Positions 38,861 through 50,536 are shown, numbered from the stretch's first letter. The stretch is 64,000 nucleotides of DNA from Glaciecola sp. (GCA_029246415.1 JAQWNF010000024.1:1-64000); one strand, 5' to 3'. The notes: generated by a model from the letters alone, not told the origin. Numbers and translations are program-made.

Positions 38861-39535
38861 TTATTCTGCTGTTTTTGCTTTTTTCGCTAATTGCGCTTTT
38901 AATGCCGCTAGTTCGTCTTCGACTTTATCATCGGCTTGTAACTCAGCAAATTCATCATTGAGTGACTTTTTACCTAAGTCATAAGACTCGACTTGCGCTT
39001 CAATATCATTGATTTTGCGCTCATACTGCTCAAATCGTCCCATCGCATCTTCTACCTTAGAGCTATCTAAGGTCTTTTTCACATCCAAACGTGATGTTGC
39101 CGTAGATTGACGCAACAAGATTGTTTTTTGGCGCGCTTTGGCATCCGCTAATTTCTCTTGCAATTGCCCTGTTTCTAATTGTAGCTTAGATAATTGCGTA
39201 TCGATATTATCTAACTCATTAGTTAATACAGCAGCGGTATCGTTACACTTGCTGCGTTCTTGCAATGCAGCTCGAGCGAGATCTTCACGCTCTTTAGTGA
39301 TCGCTAATTCCGCTTTTGCAGACCAATCATTGGCTTGAAATTGCAACTTATCAATCTGCATTTGAATGTCTTTTTTGGTGGCGATAGTTTTAGCTGATGC
39401 AGAACGTACCTCAACCAATGTATCTTCCATCTCTTGAATAATTAGGCGAACCATTTTTTCAGGATCTTCAGCCTTGTCTAATAACGCATTGATATTAGAA
39501 TTAATAATATCGGTAAAACGTGAAAATATACTCAT
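38861..39535 (-). CDS. pspA: Phage shock protein A
   Basis: MSIFSRFTDIINSNINALLDKAEDPEKMVRLIIQEMEDTLVEVRS. Confidence 0.97.
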   Translation of the reverse strand: MSIFSRFTDIINSNINALLDKAEDPEKMVRLIIQEMEDTLVEVRSASAKTIATKKDIQMQIDKLQFQANDWSAKAELAITKEREDLARAALQERSKCNDTAAVLTNELDNIDTQLSKLQLETGQLQEKLADAKARQKTILLRQSTATSRLDVKKTLDSSKVEDAMGRFEQYERKINDIEAQVESYDLGKKSLNDEFAELQADDKVEDELAALKAQLAKKAKTAE

Positions 39536-39566
39536 AAGTTACTCCTAATTGAATTACATAGATTAC

Positions 39567-39584
39567 ATCCAACTATCGTGCCAA
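39567..39584 (-). promoter_or_regulatory. Sigma-54 promoter of pspABC
   Basis: Minus strand TTGGCACGATAGTTGGAT = TGGCAC-N5-TTGg, 32 nt upstream of pspA ATG, divergent pspF. Confidence 0.8.
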
Positions 39585-39709
39585 CTCACCGATATTCGCT
39601 AACCCATTGATAATAGTCAATAAATAAAAAAACAAAAACTATTCGCCTTTTTACCCATTAATGAATTACACTAATATTTAGTCTAAATGACCAAATCATA
39701 AGGTTACCC

Positions 39710-40846
39710 ATGAGTCGCTTTCGCAAACAAGATAATTTGATCGGCCAAGCCAATGTGTTTTTAGAGGTACTTGAGCAAATATCACAAATCGCACCACTAA
39801 ATAAACCCGTGTTAGTGATTGGTGAGCGCGGTACAGGTAAAGAGCTCATCGCGGCGCGTTTACATTATCTTTCGACCCGTTGGGATCAGCATTACCAAAA
39901 ACTCAATTGCGCAGCGTTAAACGAAAGCTTACTCGAAAGTGAATTATTTGGCTACGAGGCTGGTGCTTTTACCGGAGCGAGTAAACGTCGTGAGGGACGC
40001 TTTGAAGTCGCGAATAATGGCACGTTATTTTTAGATGAATTAGCCAATACCTCAGCGATGATCCAAGAAAAACTCCTTCGCGTGGTGGAATACGGAGAAT
40101 TTGAACGCGTCGGTGGCTCTAAAACCGTCAAAGTCGATGTGCGTTTAATCGCTGCCACCAACGAAGATCTGCCAACACTCGCTGCCAATGGAGAATTTAG
40201 AGCGGATTTATTAGACCGTTTGGCCTTTGACGTAATCACCATCCCGCCTCTACGCGAACGCCCTGAAGATATTATGATTTTGGCTGAACAATTTGCCATC
40301 AACATGGCACGAGAATTAGAAATGGAGTTATTTAGCGGCTTCAGTAGTAAAGCCCAAGATACCTTAATGCAATATGCCTGGCCAGGTAATGTTCGGGAAC
40401 TAAAAAATGTCGTAGAACGCGCGGTGTATCGCAACAACAATGCCCACGTACCAGTGCACAACATAGTGCTTGACCCATTCGAATCAGCATTTCGCCCGCA
40501 GCAACGAATAAAGGTCGCGACTCCACAGATCTCAGGTGGCGTTAATGAAAATCAAATCAATGAACCATTACCAGCGACCCAATTTGCGCCCAGTGATACA
40601 AATAGTATGCATCAGCCGTTGACATCCACTAGCCAACCGGCTCACAATAGCGCTTCAATGGTGTTCCCTTTAGATTTAAAAGCCCGTTCTCAGGCATTTG
40701 AAATTGATATGATCAAACAAGCTTTAAAAGACAGTCAATACAACCAAAAGAAAACCGCTGAAAAGTTATCATTAACCTATCACCAACTGCGTGGGTATTT
40801 AAAAAAATACAGCCTGTTAGATGAAGGCCAAGAGAGTCATTCATGA
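39710..40846 (+). CDS. pspF: psp operon sigma-54 activator PspF
   Basis: VIGERGTGKELIAARLHYLSTRWDQHYQKLNCAALNESLLESELFGYEAGAFTGA; divergent from pspA. Confidence 0.95.
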   Translation: MSRFRKQDNLIGQANVFLEVLEQISQIAPLNKPVLVIGERGTGKELIAARLHYLSTRWDQHYQKLNCAALNESLLESELFGYEAGAFTGASKRREGRFEVANNGTLFLDELANTSAMIQEKLLRVVEYGEFERVGGSKTVKVDVRLIAATNEDLPTLAANGEFRADLLDRLAFDVITIPPLRERPEDIMILAEQFAINMARELEMELFSGFSSKAQDTLMQYAWPGNVRELKNVVERAVYRNNNAHVPVHNIVLDPFESAFRPQQRIKVATPQISGGVNENQINEPLPATQFAPSDTNSMHQPLTSTSQPAHNSASMVFPLDLKARSQAFEIDMIKQALKDSQYNQKKTAEKLSLTYHQLRGYLKKYSLLDEGQESHS

Positions 40847-42519
40847 GCGTATTGCTTGATCGGCTTACCAGTGTTTATCCACCTTTAGCTTTGCTGCTAT
40901 CAGCACTGCTAATGCTTAGCCTAGGTGGATGCACCGATGCAAAAATCGACTCGAGTATATCTGGCAAAGCCCCTGCAGGTGTTATTTATTGCTCTGAGAG
41001 TAATCCAAGTTATTTTAATCCTCAACTCGACACATCTTCGACAACCGCAGATGTCAGTGCCCATCAAATCTATAGTCGTTTATTAGAATTTGACCCTAAT
41101 ACGGGACGCATTCAACCTGGATTAGCTAGCAGCTGGCTCGTTTCTGATGATGGCCTAACCTATACCTTTCAGCTACGCCGTAATGTAAAATTTCACAACA
41201 CGAATTATTTTACGCCTACGCGTAATTTTAACGCTGATGATGTTATTTTCAGTTTTCAACGTTGGTTAGATGACGCTCATCCTTATCACGATGTAAATAA
41301 TGCAACCTATCCCTATTTTTCCAGCCTTAATTTATCCAAAACTATCGCCAGCATTGACCGCATCAATGGCTACCGCATTGAAATTAAGTTATTTGAACGT
41401 GATTCTTCATTCTTAGCTAACTTAGCGACGGATTTTGCGGTGATTTTATCCCAGCAATATGGCGAATATTTACTGGTCAATCAACAACCTGAAAACATTG
41501 ATTTTTACCCTATAGGTACCGGCCCGTTCAGATTTGACGAATATCGTAAAAACCAATTTATCCGTTTGCTACCGCATTTAGAATATTGGAAAGATGTGGA
41601 TTTGGCCGATCAACTGATTTATGACATTACTCCTTCAAGCTCAATTCGCTTTGCGAAACTACGCACGGGCGAATGTGACAGTATTGCTTATCCTTCTCAA
41701 GCTGAAATCACAATTATGCAAGCAGATCCCAATATTGTGGTGCAAGAAGCGCCAGGTCTCAATGTTGGATTTTGGGCATTTAATACTGCCAAAGCGCCGT
41801 TTGATCGAGCCGATGTACGCCGTGGATTAGCCTTGGCAATTGATAAAAACTCCATTCTCGATGCAGTGTATTTCAATTCAGCTTCCCGTGCGCGCTCACT
41901 GATCCCACCATCGTCATGGGCATACAACACTGACATCAAAGAAATTAATTACAACCCAATGCGAGCCCGTGAACTGTTAGATAAGGCAGGGATCCCGAAA
42001 GGGTTTAGAATGACTATTTGGGCTATGCCAGTGGTGCGCGCATATAACCCCGATGCCGAACGTATGGCGCAGTTAATCAAAAGCTATCTTGCTGCAGTCG
42101 ATATTGATGCCACGATTGTGACTTATGATTGGAACACCTTCCGTGACAAACTTAGCCAAGGCGAACATGATAGTGTGCTGATCGGCTGGTCAGCTGACAA
42201 TGGCGATCCCGATAACTTCTATCGCCCATTGCTGAGCTGTGACGCCATTCCATCAGGCACCAATCGAGCGATGTGGTGTAACCCTGAATTTGATGCACTC
42301 GTTAACTCCGCGATTAAAATATCTGACGAAGATAAACGTGCTATTTTGTATGCCAAAGCAAACAATATGATCGCCCAAGAAATGCCGTTATTGCCCATCG
42401 CCCATGCTAATCGTTATCAAGTGAAAAATGCAGCGTTACAAGGTTTGACGATCAATCCTTATGGTAGTATCCGCTTTGAAGGTGTCATCAAAACCTTGCC
42501 TGAGGTACAGCGACCATGA
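40843..42519 (+). CDS. sapA: ABC transporter substrate-binding protein (SapA-like)
   Basis: SBP_bac_5 family; lipobox LSLGGC; ATGA overlap with pspF; first of sapABCDF-like cluster. Confidence 0.88.
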   Translation: MSVLLDRLTSVYPPLALLLSALLMLSLGGCTDAKIDSSISGKAPAGVIYCSESNPSYFNPQLDTSSTTADVSAHQIYSRLLEFDPNTGRIQPGLASSWLVSDDGLTYTFQLRRNVKFHNTNYFTPTRNFNADDVIFSFQRWLDDAHPYHDVNNATYPYFSSLNLSKTIASIDRINGYRIEIKLFERDSSFLANLATDFAVILSQQYGEYLLVNQQPENIDFYPIGTGPFRFDEYRKNQFIRLLPHLEYWKDVDLADQLIYDITPSSSIRFAKLRTGECDSIAYPSQAEITIMQADPNIVVQEAPGLNVGFWAFNTAKAPFDRADVRRGLALAIDKNSILDAVYFNSASRARSLIPPSSWAYNTDIKEINYNPMRARELLDKAGIPKGFRMTIWAMPVVRAYNPDAERMAQLIKSYLAAVDIDATIVTYDWNTFRDKLSQGEHDSVLIGWSADNGDPDNFYRPLLSCDAIPSGTNRAMWCNPEFDALVNSAIKISDEDKRAILYAKANNMIAQEMPLLPIAHANRYQVKNAALQGLTINPYGSIRFEGVIKTLPEVQRP

Positions 42520-43538
42520 TCACGACGTTAATCCGCTATTTCAATCTAACGTTTTTAACTTTACTAATACTGGTGATGTTATCGTTTGGGTTGGCGTATT
42601 TTTTTCCAGGTGATCCGCTTACTAATTTGCTGGGAACCGATATTTTACCAAGCCAGCCCATCTTAATGCTGACGAGTCAACAAACCAATATTTTCATGCA
42701 GTTTTGGTACTACGTGCAAGCATTACTCGCAGGTGAATGGGGCGTCAGTTTTGCTACAGGTAAACCCTTATATCAAGATATTATGCGCTTGTTGCCGGCA
42801 ACATTAGAATTAAGCGTGTATGCGGTAACGGTCGCGTTATTATTTGGCATCCCATTAGGATTTTTGGCTGGTATGAATTACCACAAAAAAATCGATAACA
42901 TCTTCATGTCTTCTAGCATGATCATGTATTCATTCCCTGTATTTTGGCTAGCATTATTACTGATTCTATTGATCAGCTTACAAGCACAATGGTTACCTAT
43001 GTCTGGGCGCTTAAGTTTGTTGTTTAATGTGCCTCACTACAGTGGGTTTATCTTAGTGGATATTTTGGTATCCGATATTGAAAACAAGCGCTTTGCATTT
43101 AACAATGCGTTACAACATCTAATTTTGCCGACTTTATCGGTCGCATTTATCGCATTTGCGGTATTCTTACGCACCACAAGACGAGCTGTAGCTGATGTAT
43201 ACCAGGCTCAATATATTAAATCTGCGCAAACGCGCGGGTTACCTGCAACCACGATATTCTTTCGCCATGTGCTGCGCAATGCATTGTTGCCGGTATTGCC
43301 GATCCTCGCAGTACAAATTTCAACATTAGTCACTAATGTCATGATAGTAGAAACTATTTTTTCTTGGCCAGGTATAGGCGATTGGTTAATCCAAGCAATT
43401 TATGAGCGCGATTACCCCGCAATCCGCACCGGTATGCTATTAGTGTCGGTGGTGGTCGTGATTATTACCATGAGTTTAGAATGTATCAGTCAATTGATTG
43501 ATCCCACCCGAGATAGGTTTGCTTATGCTCGACGCTAA
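42516..43538 (+). CDS. sapB: ABC transporter permease (SapB-like)
   Basis: DppB-type permease; ARTR...VMIVETIFSWPGIGDWLIQAI. Confidence 0.88.
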   Translation: MITTLIRYFNLTFLTLLILVMLSFGLAYFFPGDPLTNLLGTDILPSQPILMLTSQQTNIFMQFWYYVQALLAGEWGVSFATGKPLYQDIMRLLPATLELSVYAVTVALLFGIPLGFLAGMNYHKKIDNIFMSSSMIMYSFPVFWLALLLILLISLQAQWLPMSGRLSLLFNVPHYSGFILVDILVSDIENKRFAFNNALQHLILPTLSVAFIAFAVFLRTTRRAVADVYQAQYIKSAQTRGLPATTIFFRHVLRNALLPVLPILAVQISTLVTNVMIVETIFSWPGIGDWLIQAIYERDYPAIRTGMLLVSVVVVIITMSLECISQLIDPTRDRFAYARR

Positions 43539-44418
43539 TTTGTACGAAGAAGAACTCCACCCGACGCCACTAGGCGCAACGTGGCGCGAATTCAAACAGC
43601 GCCATGTCGCAGTATTTGGGTTAGTGATACTAACCGTGTTTATTGTGGTGGCGATTGCTGGCCCTTTGCTCAGCCCTTACGCGCCAACCACGCAACATAC
43701 CAATGCCCTGTTGATCCCACCTGCTTGGAATGACAATGGAAGTATTTTACATATATTGGGTACCGATGCGCTCGGTCGAGATATGCTTACGCGATTATTT
43801 TATGGTACACAAGTGACGCTTTTTTCCAGTATTGCAACCGTATTTATCGCTCTGAGCTTAGGTGTTGCAATGGGTGTTGTAGCAGGCATGTCAAAGGGGT
43901 TACGCTCAAGCTTTATCAATCATGTGTTAGATATTTTAATGCTGACACCGACATTGTTAATTGCGATTATTATTGTGGCAATTTTGGGTACCGGGTTAAC
44001 CAATGCCATGCTAGCGATTGGTTTGGCATTAGTGCCGCGGTTTGTGCATATGACACGCGATTTTGTTCGCGAAGAAATGAATAAAGATTACATCAAAACC
44101 GCACGATTAGATGGGGCGAATTTAACCCAAGTGTTTTTATTCAACATCCTACCGAATATGGTTGAGCTGTTAATTGTACAAGGGACACTAGCAATCTCAG
44201 TGGCAATCTTGGATATATCCGCGCTTGGATTTTTAAACCTTGGTGCGCAAACATTAATGCCAGAACTTGGCGTGATGATAGCTGATGGTTTATCTACAGT
44301 GTACATCGCACCTTGGAACATATTATTACCTGGGTTATCAATATTTTTAATGGTGCTTTCGATTAATATTGTCGGTGATGGATTGCGCTCAGCATTACGC
44401 AACAGGTTGACGCACTGA
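43525..44418 (+). CDS. sapC: ABC transporter permease (SapC-like)
   Basis: DppC-type permease; HILGTDALGRDMLTRLFYGTQVTLF; start taken as MLDANLYEEEL. Confidence 0.87.
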   Translation: MLDANLYEEELHPTPLGATWREFKQRHVAVFGLVILTVFIVVAIAGPLLSPYAPTTQHTNALLIPPAWNDNGSILHILGTDALGRDMLTRLFYGTQVTLFSSIATVFIALSLGVAMGVVAGMSKGLRSSFINHVLDILMLTPTLLIAIIIVAILGTGLTNAMLAIGLALVPRFVHMTRDFVREEMNKDYIKTARLDGANLTQVFLFNILPNMVELLIVQGTLAISVAILDISALGFLNLGAQTLMPELGVMIADGLSTVYIAPWNILLPGLSIFLMVLSINIVGDGLRSALRNRLTH

Positions 44419-45413
44419 TGATTATTTTGGATATCAAAAATCTCACCCTAGAAATTGAAAGTAATGGGGTATTGATTAAGGCATTGGATAAGGTCAGCTT
44501 GACCATCCAAGAAAATGAAATTCGCGCTTTGGTTGGCGAGTCTGGCTCAGGCAAGAGCTTGATTGTTCGCGCCATCTCAGGCGCCCTACCGCCACAATGG
44601 ATAGTCACAGCGGATCGCTTAACATGGCGAGGCCAAAACCTAGTCAAAATGACCCGCGCGCAACGACAAGCCATTATGCGACGTGACATTGCGGTGATAT
44701 TCCAAGATCCTATGGCAGCACTTGATCCTTCGGCGAAACTAAAAGACCAAATGCTAGAAAGCGTACCCAGTGAGTTTATTGAAGGTCGTTACTCTTGGCA
44801 ACGATACGCGTCAAGGCTGAGTATTTCCCATAAAATACTGCACAAAGTCGGTATTCAAAACATCGAAGCCTGTATTAATAAATATCCGCATGAGCTCTCA
44901 GCTGATATTTGCCAAAAATTTATGATTGCGATGGCATTAGTCTCGCAGCCAACATTATTAATTGCAGATGATCCCACACGAGGGATGGAGACCAATACCA
45001 AGAAACAAATCCTCGCGTTGTTTACCCGATTAAACAAAACCCGCAACTTGAGCATTTTGTTTGTGAGTCACGATTTATTGGCGATTTCTGCTATGGCACA
45101 TTCAATGACGGTTTTATATTGTGGGCAAACAGTCGAATCGGGAAAAATGAAAGCAATGCGCCGCCGTCCATTACACCCTTACACTAAAGCATTAATGGAT
45201 AGTGCGCCCAGCTTTAGCCCTGACTTGAAACCTAAATCGATGTTAGTGGCACTGGATGGCACCATCCCAACCCTACAGCATTTACCTATTGGCTGTCGCT
45301 TAGGCCCTCGTTGCCCTCGTGCTGCCAAAGAATGTGTGCAAATGCCAATCGAGCGCTCGATAAACCAACACACCTATCGTTGCCATTACCCCATGCATGT
45401 GGAGTCAGTATGA
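44418..45413 (+). CDS. sapD: ABC transporter ATP-binding protein (SapD-like)
   Basis: LVGESGSGKSLIVRAISG Walker A; VIFQDPMAALDPS; C-terminal oligopeptide domain. Confidence 0.87.
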   Translation: MIILDIKNLTLEIESNGVLIKALDKVSLTIQENEIRALVGESGSGKSLIVRAISGALPPQWIVTADRLTWRGQNLVKMTRAQRQAIMRRDIAVIFQDPMAALDPSAKLKDQMLESVPSEFIEGRYSWQRYASRLSISHKILHKVGIQNIEACINKYPHELSADICQKFMIAMALVSQPTLLIADDPTRGMETNTKKQILALFTRLNKTRNLSILFVSHDLLAISAMAHSMTVLYCGQTVESGKMKAMRRRPLHPYTKALMDSAPSFSPDLKPKSMLVALDGTIPTLQHLPIGCRLGPRCPRAAKECVQMPIERSINQHTYRCHYPMHVESV

Positions 45414-46189
45414 CGCCGTTATTAAGTATTCAACAACTGACCTATAACCCACCTAAACGTTGGGAGTTTTTGAGTCCTCGGTCTGAGTTTGTATTAGGTC
45501 CAGTTGACTTACATGTACACGAAAGTGAGACGCTAGCGATTATCGGTAGTAATGACTCAGGTAAATCCCTATTGGCTAAACTCATTGCCGGGGCGGTCAA
45601 ACCTACCTCAGGTGAGATACTCCTCAATGGCCAACCGATAGGTACACATCAATCTAAAGCCCGTGCTAATAATATCCGTATGGTGTTTCGTCATTCTGCC
45701 GAATCATTAAATCCTGGTATTTCAATTGGTTCGATGCTGGATGAGCCACTGCGCTTAAACACCCAGTTGAGCCCTGCGATGCGCTTAGAAAAGGTGATGC
45801 AAACATTATCTTTGGTGGGGTTGATGCCTGATTATTATTATTTTTATAAACACATGCTCTCGGATGGCCAGCAGCAGCGTGTAGCGTTGGCTAGAGCGTT
45901 GATCCTTGATCCACAAGTGATAGTCGCCGATGAGCCTTTTGCCGCCTTAGATCCATCTGTACGCTCACAGACCGTAAATCTATTACTCAAGCTCCAAGCT
46001 GAACTGGGTTTGGCGTTTATCTTTATTTCACACAACTTGGGCATCGTCAGACACATGGCAGATCGCACTATTGTGATGAGTAATGGTCAGATTGTTGAGA
46101 GTAACCTCACCCAAACACTCTTTACCGCCCCTGAGCATCCAAGTGCACAAAAGCTAATACATGCGCATAACTCGATGTTGAAGTTGTGA
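45410..46189 (+). CDS. sapF: ABC transporter ATP-binding protein (SapF-like)
   Basis: IIGSNDSGKSLLAKLIAG; LSDGQQQRVALARALILDPQVIVADEPFAALD; ATGA overlap with sapD. Confidence 0.87.
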   Translation: MTPLLSIQQLTYNPPKRWEFLSPRSEFVLGPVDLHVHESETLAIIGSNDSGKSLLAKLIAGAVKPTSGEILLNGQPIGTHQSKARANNIRMVFRHSAESLNPGISIGSMLDEPLRLNTQLSPAMRLEKVMQTLSLVGLMPDYYYFYKHMLSDGQQQRVALARALILDPQVIVADEPFAALDPSVRSQTVNLLLKLQAELGLAFIFISHNLGIVRHMADRTIVMSNGQIVESNLTQTLFTAPEHPSAQKLIHAHNSMLKL

Positions 46190-46224
46190 TAATACTTCAT
46201 TACTGAGCGGAATGACGTTGTAAC

Positions 46225-46260
46225 AATAAACACCTAACAAAATTTCGTCAGGTGTTTATT
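46225..46260. terminator. Hairpin terminator between convergent sapF and oadB
   Basis: AATAAACACCTaac...gtcAGGTGTTTATT. Confidence 0.75.
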
Positions 46261-46276
46261 AGAGTAATAGAAGGGT

Positions 46277-47407
46277 TTAACCAACTAACGCCAGTAAGAT
46301 ACCCGCAGCAACAGCCGATCCAAGTACACCCGCCACGTTTGGACCCATAGCGTGCATTAACAAGAAGTTATGCGGATTAGCTTCAAGACCAACCTTATTG
46401 ACCACTCGCGCAGCCATAGGGACTGCTGAGACCCCTGCCGCACCAATTAATGGGTTGATAGGTTCTTTACTGAACTTACCTAAGATTTTAGCCATGATTA
46501 CACCAGCAGCGGTACCAATTGAGAACGCTACGGCGCCTAAACCTAAGATACCTAAAGTTTCAACGGTTAAAAACGCTTCTGAAGATAGTTTAGAGCCGAC
46601 GGCTAAGCCTAAGAAGATCGTGACGATATTAATCAGTTCGTTTTGAGCAGTGTTACTCAAACGGTCGACCACACCTGATTCTTTCATCAAGTTACCTAAG
46701 CAGAACATACCGACTAATGGCGTTGCACTTGGCAATACCAAAATAGTCAAAAACAATACCGCTAATGGAAAAATGATTTTTTCACGTTTAGAGACGACAC
46801 GTAATTGGTTCATTTTGATTTCGCGCTCTTCAGGCGTCGTCAATGCTTTCATAATCGGTGGCTGGATAATCGGTACTAGCGCCATATATGAATAAGCAGC
46901 AACAGCTATCGCCCCTAACAGCTCAGGTGCTAGCTTAGATGCTAAGAAAATCGCAGTCGGGCCATCTGCCCCGCCGATAATCGCAATCGCAGCCGCGTCT
47001 TGTAAACTAAACTCAAAGCCCGGTACGGCATTTAACGCAATCGCACCAAACAACGTAGCAAAAATACCAAATTGCGCAGCAGCACCCAATAACAAGGTAC
47101 GAGGGTTAGCAATCAGTGCGCCAAAATCGGTCATTGCGCCTACCCCCATGAAGATCAATAACGGAAATATCCCAGTATCAACCCCAACATAGTAGATGTA
47201 ATGCAACAAGCCGCCGACTTCGCTAAAGCCAGCTAATGGAATGTTAGTTAACAATGCACCAAAGCCAATTGGTAAAAGCAATAATGGCTCAAACTTTTTA
47301 ACAATAGCTAAATACAGTAGACCAAAGCCTACCAACATCATGATTATTTGCCCCATTTCAAAATGAGGTATGGCAGTTGATTGCCATAAGATTTGCAGTT
47401 TTTCCAT
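46277..47407 (-). CDS. oadB: Na+-translocating oxaloacetate decarboxylase beta subunit
   Basis: [53 protein letters not shown]. Confidence 0.96.
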   Translation of the reverse strand: MEKLQILWQSTAIPHFEMGQIIMMLVGFGLLYLAIVKKFEPLLLLPIGFGALLTNIPLAGFSEVGGLLHYIYYVGVDTGIFPLLIFMGVGAMTDFGALIANPRTLLLGAAAQFGIFATLFGAIALNAVPGFEFSLQDAAAIAIIGGADGPTAIFLASKLAPELLGAIAVAAYSYMALVPIIQPPIMKALTTPEEREIKMNQLRVVSKREKIIFPLAVLFLTILVLPSATPLVGMFCLGNLMKESGVVDRLSNTAQNELINIVTIFLGLAVGSKLSSEAFLTVETLGILGLGAVAFSIGTAAGVIMAKILGKFSKEPINPLIGAAGVSAVPMAARVVNKVGLEANPHNFLLMHAMGPNVAGVLGSAVAAGILLALVG

Positions 47408-47411
47408 GATG

Positions 47412-49208
47412 TTATCCTAGAGTAATGAGGGCTTGACCTGCTTGCACGGCATCCCCTTCACCCACTTCAATAGCGCTGATCACACCGCTGTATTGAGAGC
47501 GTACTTCGGTTTCCATCTTCATCGCTTCCATGATCATGACAACATCACCGTCATTAACTTGGTCACCCACACGCACTAGTAACTTAAAGATGTTACCAGA
47601 AAGCGGCGCATTGATAGATTCGCTCGCACCACTGCTTGCAGCAGGCGCTGCACTTGTAGCCACACCACCGGCATCAATTGCCGTAGCGTTAACGGGTTGT
47701 GCATCAGTTAATTGACCATCTGGTGCGACAGTAACCGCATACTCAGTACCATTCACACGGACACTGTAATGTTCTTCACCGGTGGCTGCTTGAACTGTGC
47801 CTGCTGGCGTTTCAACCGGTGCAACAGGTGCTGGCTCAAATGCGTCTGGATTGGTGCGATTTTTAATGAATTTGAAACCAACTTGTGGGAATAACGCGTA
47901 CGTTAATACATCATCGACTTTTTGTTCCGCTAACGTGGCATTTTCAGCAGCGACGAGTTCGTCTAATTCTGCTTCTAATACAGCAAGTTCAGGCGCTAAT
48001 ACATCAGCAGGACGACAAGTAATAGGTTTATCATCGCCAAGTACTTTGGCTTGTAACTCGGCATTAACTGGCGCAGCAGTCGCGCCGTATTCGCCTTTTA
48101 AGACACCAGCAGTTTCTTTGGTGATGGACTTATAACGTTCGCCAGTCAAAACATTGATGACCGCCTGAGTACCCACAATTTGAGAAGTCGGCGTGACTAA
48201 TGGGATAAAACCAAGATCTTCGCGTACGCGAGGGATCTCTTTAAGCACTTCATCCATTTTATCGGCTGCGTTTTGCTCGCGTAATTGGCTTTCCATGTTA
48301 GTCAACATGCCACCAGGAACTTGCGCAGTTAAGATACGCGCATCGACACCTTTTAAGGCACCTTCAAACGCTGAGTATTTTTTACGTACTTCTCTAAAAT
48401 AAGAAGCAATCGGCTCTAGACCTTCTAAATCTATGCCGGTATCGCGATCGGTACCTTCAACGATTGAAACCATAGTTTCAGTAGCAGTGTGACCATAAGT
48501 CATACTCATACTAGAAATCGCAGTATCTAACATATCAATGCCAGCATCGACTGCCATTTGATAGGTTGCAGTCGATAAACCAGTTGTTGCGTGACATTGC
48601 ATCGCAATAGGCACATTGACGGTTTTCTTTAATTCGGTGATCAGCTCTTTACAATCATACGGCTTTAATAAGCCCGCCATATCTTTGATGCAGATTGAGT
48701 GAACCCCCATATCTTCAAGGCGTTTAGCCATGTCTAACCACAATCCTAGGTTATGAACAGGGCTAACTGTATAAGAAATCGTACCTTGTGCATGTGCACC
48801 GACTTCAATCGCAGAATTAATCGCGGTTTCTAAATTACGTACATCGTTCATCGCATCAAAAATACGGAATACGTCGACACCATTGGTGTGTGCACGTTCA
48901 ACGAATTTTGCCACAACATCATCTGCATAATGACGGTAGCCTAATAGATTTTGGCCACGTAACAACATTTGATGCTTGGTATTAGGCATGGCAGCTTTTA
49001 ACTGACGGATGCGATCCCACGGATCTTCACCTAAATAACGAATACAACTATCAAAAGTTGCCCCACCCCAAGATTCTACGGACCAGTATCCTACTTTATC
49101 TAGCTCAGCGGCAATCGGTAACATATCGTCGATACGCATACGCGTAGCTAACAAAGACTGATGGGCATCACGTAAGACTAGCTCAGTTAACGCTAATGGT
49201 TTAGTCAT
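47412..49208 (-). CDS. oadA: Oxaloacetate decarboxylase alpha subunit (biotin-containing)
   Basis: [14 protein letters not shown]-terminal [15 protein letters not shown] biotinyl site. Confidence 0.97.
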   Translation of the reverse strand: MTKPLALTELVLRDAHQSLLATRMRIDDMLPIAAELDKVGYWSVESWGGATFDSCIRYLGEDPWDRIRQLKAAMPNTKHQMLLRGQNLLGYRHYADDVVAKFVERAHTNGVDVFRIFDAMNDVRNLETAINSAIEVGAHAQGTISYTVSPVHNLGLWLDMAKRLEDMGVHSICIKDMAGLLKPYDCKELITELKKTVNVPIAMQCHATTGLSTATYQMAVDAGIDMLDTAISSMSMTYGHTATETMVSIVEGTDRDTGIDLEGLEPIASYFREVRKKYSAFEGALKGVDARILTAQVPGGMLTNMESQLREQNAADKMDEVLKEIPRVREDLGFIPLVTPTSQIVGTQAVINVLTGERYKSITKETAGVLKGEYGATAAPVNAELQAKVLGDDKPITCRPADVLAPELAVLEAELDELVAAENATLAEQKVDDVLTYALFPQVGFKFIKNRTNPDAFEPAPVAPVETPAGTVQAATGEEHYSVRVNGTEYAVTVAPDGQLTDAQPVNATAIDAGGVATSAAPAASSGASESINAPLSGNIFKLLVRVGDQVNDGDVVMIMEAMKMETEVRSQYSGVISAIEVGEGDAVQAGQALITLG

Positions 49209-49219
49209 GATAGTGGTTC

Positions 49220-49516
49220 CTACTTAGATGGTGGCTGATTGCCCTGCCGATAGGCAGACACAGCGTGAGTGATTGCAGTAATCACATCTTGTTGATTGGT
49301 GACAGCATGATTTGCTGAATGATTTGCTGACGCGGCAGGCGCTCGACGCGGCGTCGCATAAGTGGTTGCAGCAGGCTCAGGAAAGGCCTCAACAAACTTG
49401 GCAATGAGTTTCACACTGACAATCAACACACTTAAAAAAATAAACACGCTAGACATACCGACCACTAAAAGTGAGCCAGCCTCAAGCAACTGTTCAGATA
49501 TAGATGGTGTATTCAT
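49220..49516 (-). CDS. oadG: Oxaloacetate decarboxylase gamma subunit
   Basis: Small single-TM protein upstream of oad[37 protein letters not shown]; start taken as MNTPSISEQ. Confidence 0.85.
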   Translation of the reverse strand: MNTPSISEQLLEAGSLLVVGMSSVFIFLSVLIVSVKLIAKFVEAFPEPAATTYATPRRAPAASANHSANHAVTNQQDVITAITHAVSAYRQGNQPPSK

Positions 49517-49865
49517 AATACACTCCACATTATTTTGGTGCGTACTTTGTACCAATCTATGAATAAAAACACAATGTTTTTTTACCAATTTGCTACTTTT
49601 TGATGAGTTTACATTCGCTGAAGAATTGTTATCAAGGTGTAAAAAATCACAACTTAAAAATAAAAAACACTATAAAACAAACAGATAGAGATTATTAGAT
49701 ATTTCTATAGATAAAACACATAAATGGTAAGACCAATTTACTATTATGCGGAAATTGTGCATAAATAATCACTTTAATTAGGTAAATATTAGACGATATT
49801 TTGTGGAATGCGAGTTTGTTGGGTAATATTGTTGGGTTAAAGCTGGATCTTGGGGAATGGGACAC

Positions 49866-49895
49866 AAAAACGGCGCTCTAGTTGAGCGCCGTTTT
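49866..49895 (-). terminator. Rho-independent terminator downstream of DUF4402 gene
   Basis: AAAAACGGCGCTCTAGTTGAGCGCCGTTTT. Confidence 0.9.
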
Positions 49896-49918
49896 CGTAT
49901 AATTAGGATACTACGAGT

Positions 49919-50536
49919 CTAGTAATCTACTTTTACAGCGTAAGTACCTGAGTATATACCATCAGTATATTCTTTATCTTTACCAGAAATCGCTAATTGA
50001 CCACCAACATTAAAGCTAATGACGCCATTTTCGTCAGAAGTAATGGTCCCTACGCCAGAAGTCAAAGTCACATTAGCAGTTTTACCCACTTCTCTTAATG
50101 TAAAAGCACTTAAAGAAAATTCTCCCGCTGCAGTATTGCCATTACTGGCTTTTAACGATACAGCGGTTGTGGGTAAGGTGATTTTCATACCTGTAAAACT
50201 AGCTACATTACTAACATCAAATGTAGCTGGCGTTCCCGCAGTAATTTGGTTCAATGTACCTAAATTTGCATCACCATCAGCTGAATCAGTTGTACCGTCT
50301 GGATTAATGGTAATTGTTGGGTTATAAGTTTCACTACCCGAAGTAGTAACTGGATCAGCTGACGCTTTGACTGCTGTTACAACACCAAAACTAAGCTGTG
50401 TCGTTTCAACTAAATCAAAAGCATTTTGAACTGTGACACTCGCTGTACCGTTAATTGACTCTTCAGCAAATGTTGGCGCGCTAATAAGGGTTGTTGTCGC
50501 CAATAAAGCGAACATAATTTTATTACGTTTTAACAT
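49919..50536 (-). CDS. DUF4402-like putative pilin/surface subunit
   Basis: Signal peptide; GTASVTVQNAFDLVETTQLSFGVVTAVKA; ...GTLNQITAGTPATFDVSNVASFTGMKITLP; last gene of chaperone-usher operon. Confidence 0.75.
   Translation of the reverse strand: MLKRNKIMFALLATTTLISAPTFAEESINGTASVTVQNAFDLVETTQLSFGVVTAVKASADPVTTSGSETYNPTITINPDGTTDSADGDANLGTLNQITAGTPATFDVSNVASFTGMKITLPTTAVSLKASNGNTAAGEFSLSAFTLREVGKTANVTLTSGVGTITSDENGVISFNVGGQLAISGKDKEYTDGIYSGTYAVKVDY

Noticed and set aside
39952-40464. 170-aa - strand ORF
   Set aside because: Antisense shadow inside pspF; no coding character or RBS
49589-49865. AT-rich intergenic region considered as a hidden gene or ncRNA
   Set aside because: No convincing ORF, hairpin or conserved motif could be read apart from the downstream terminator
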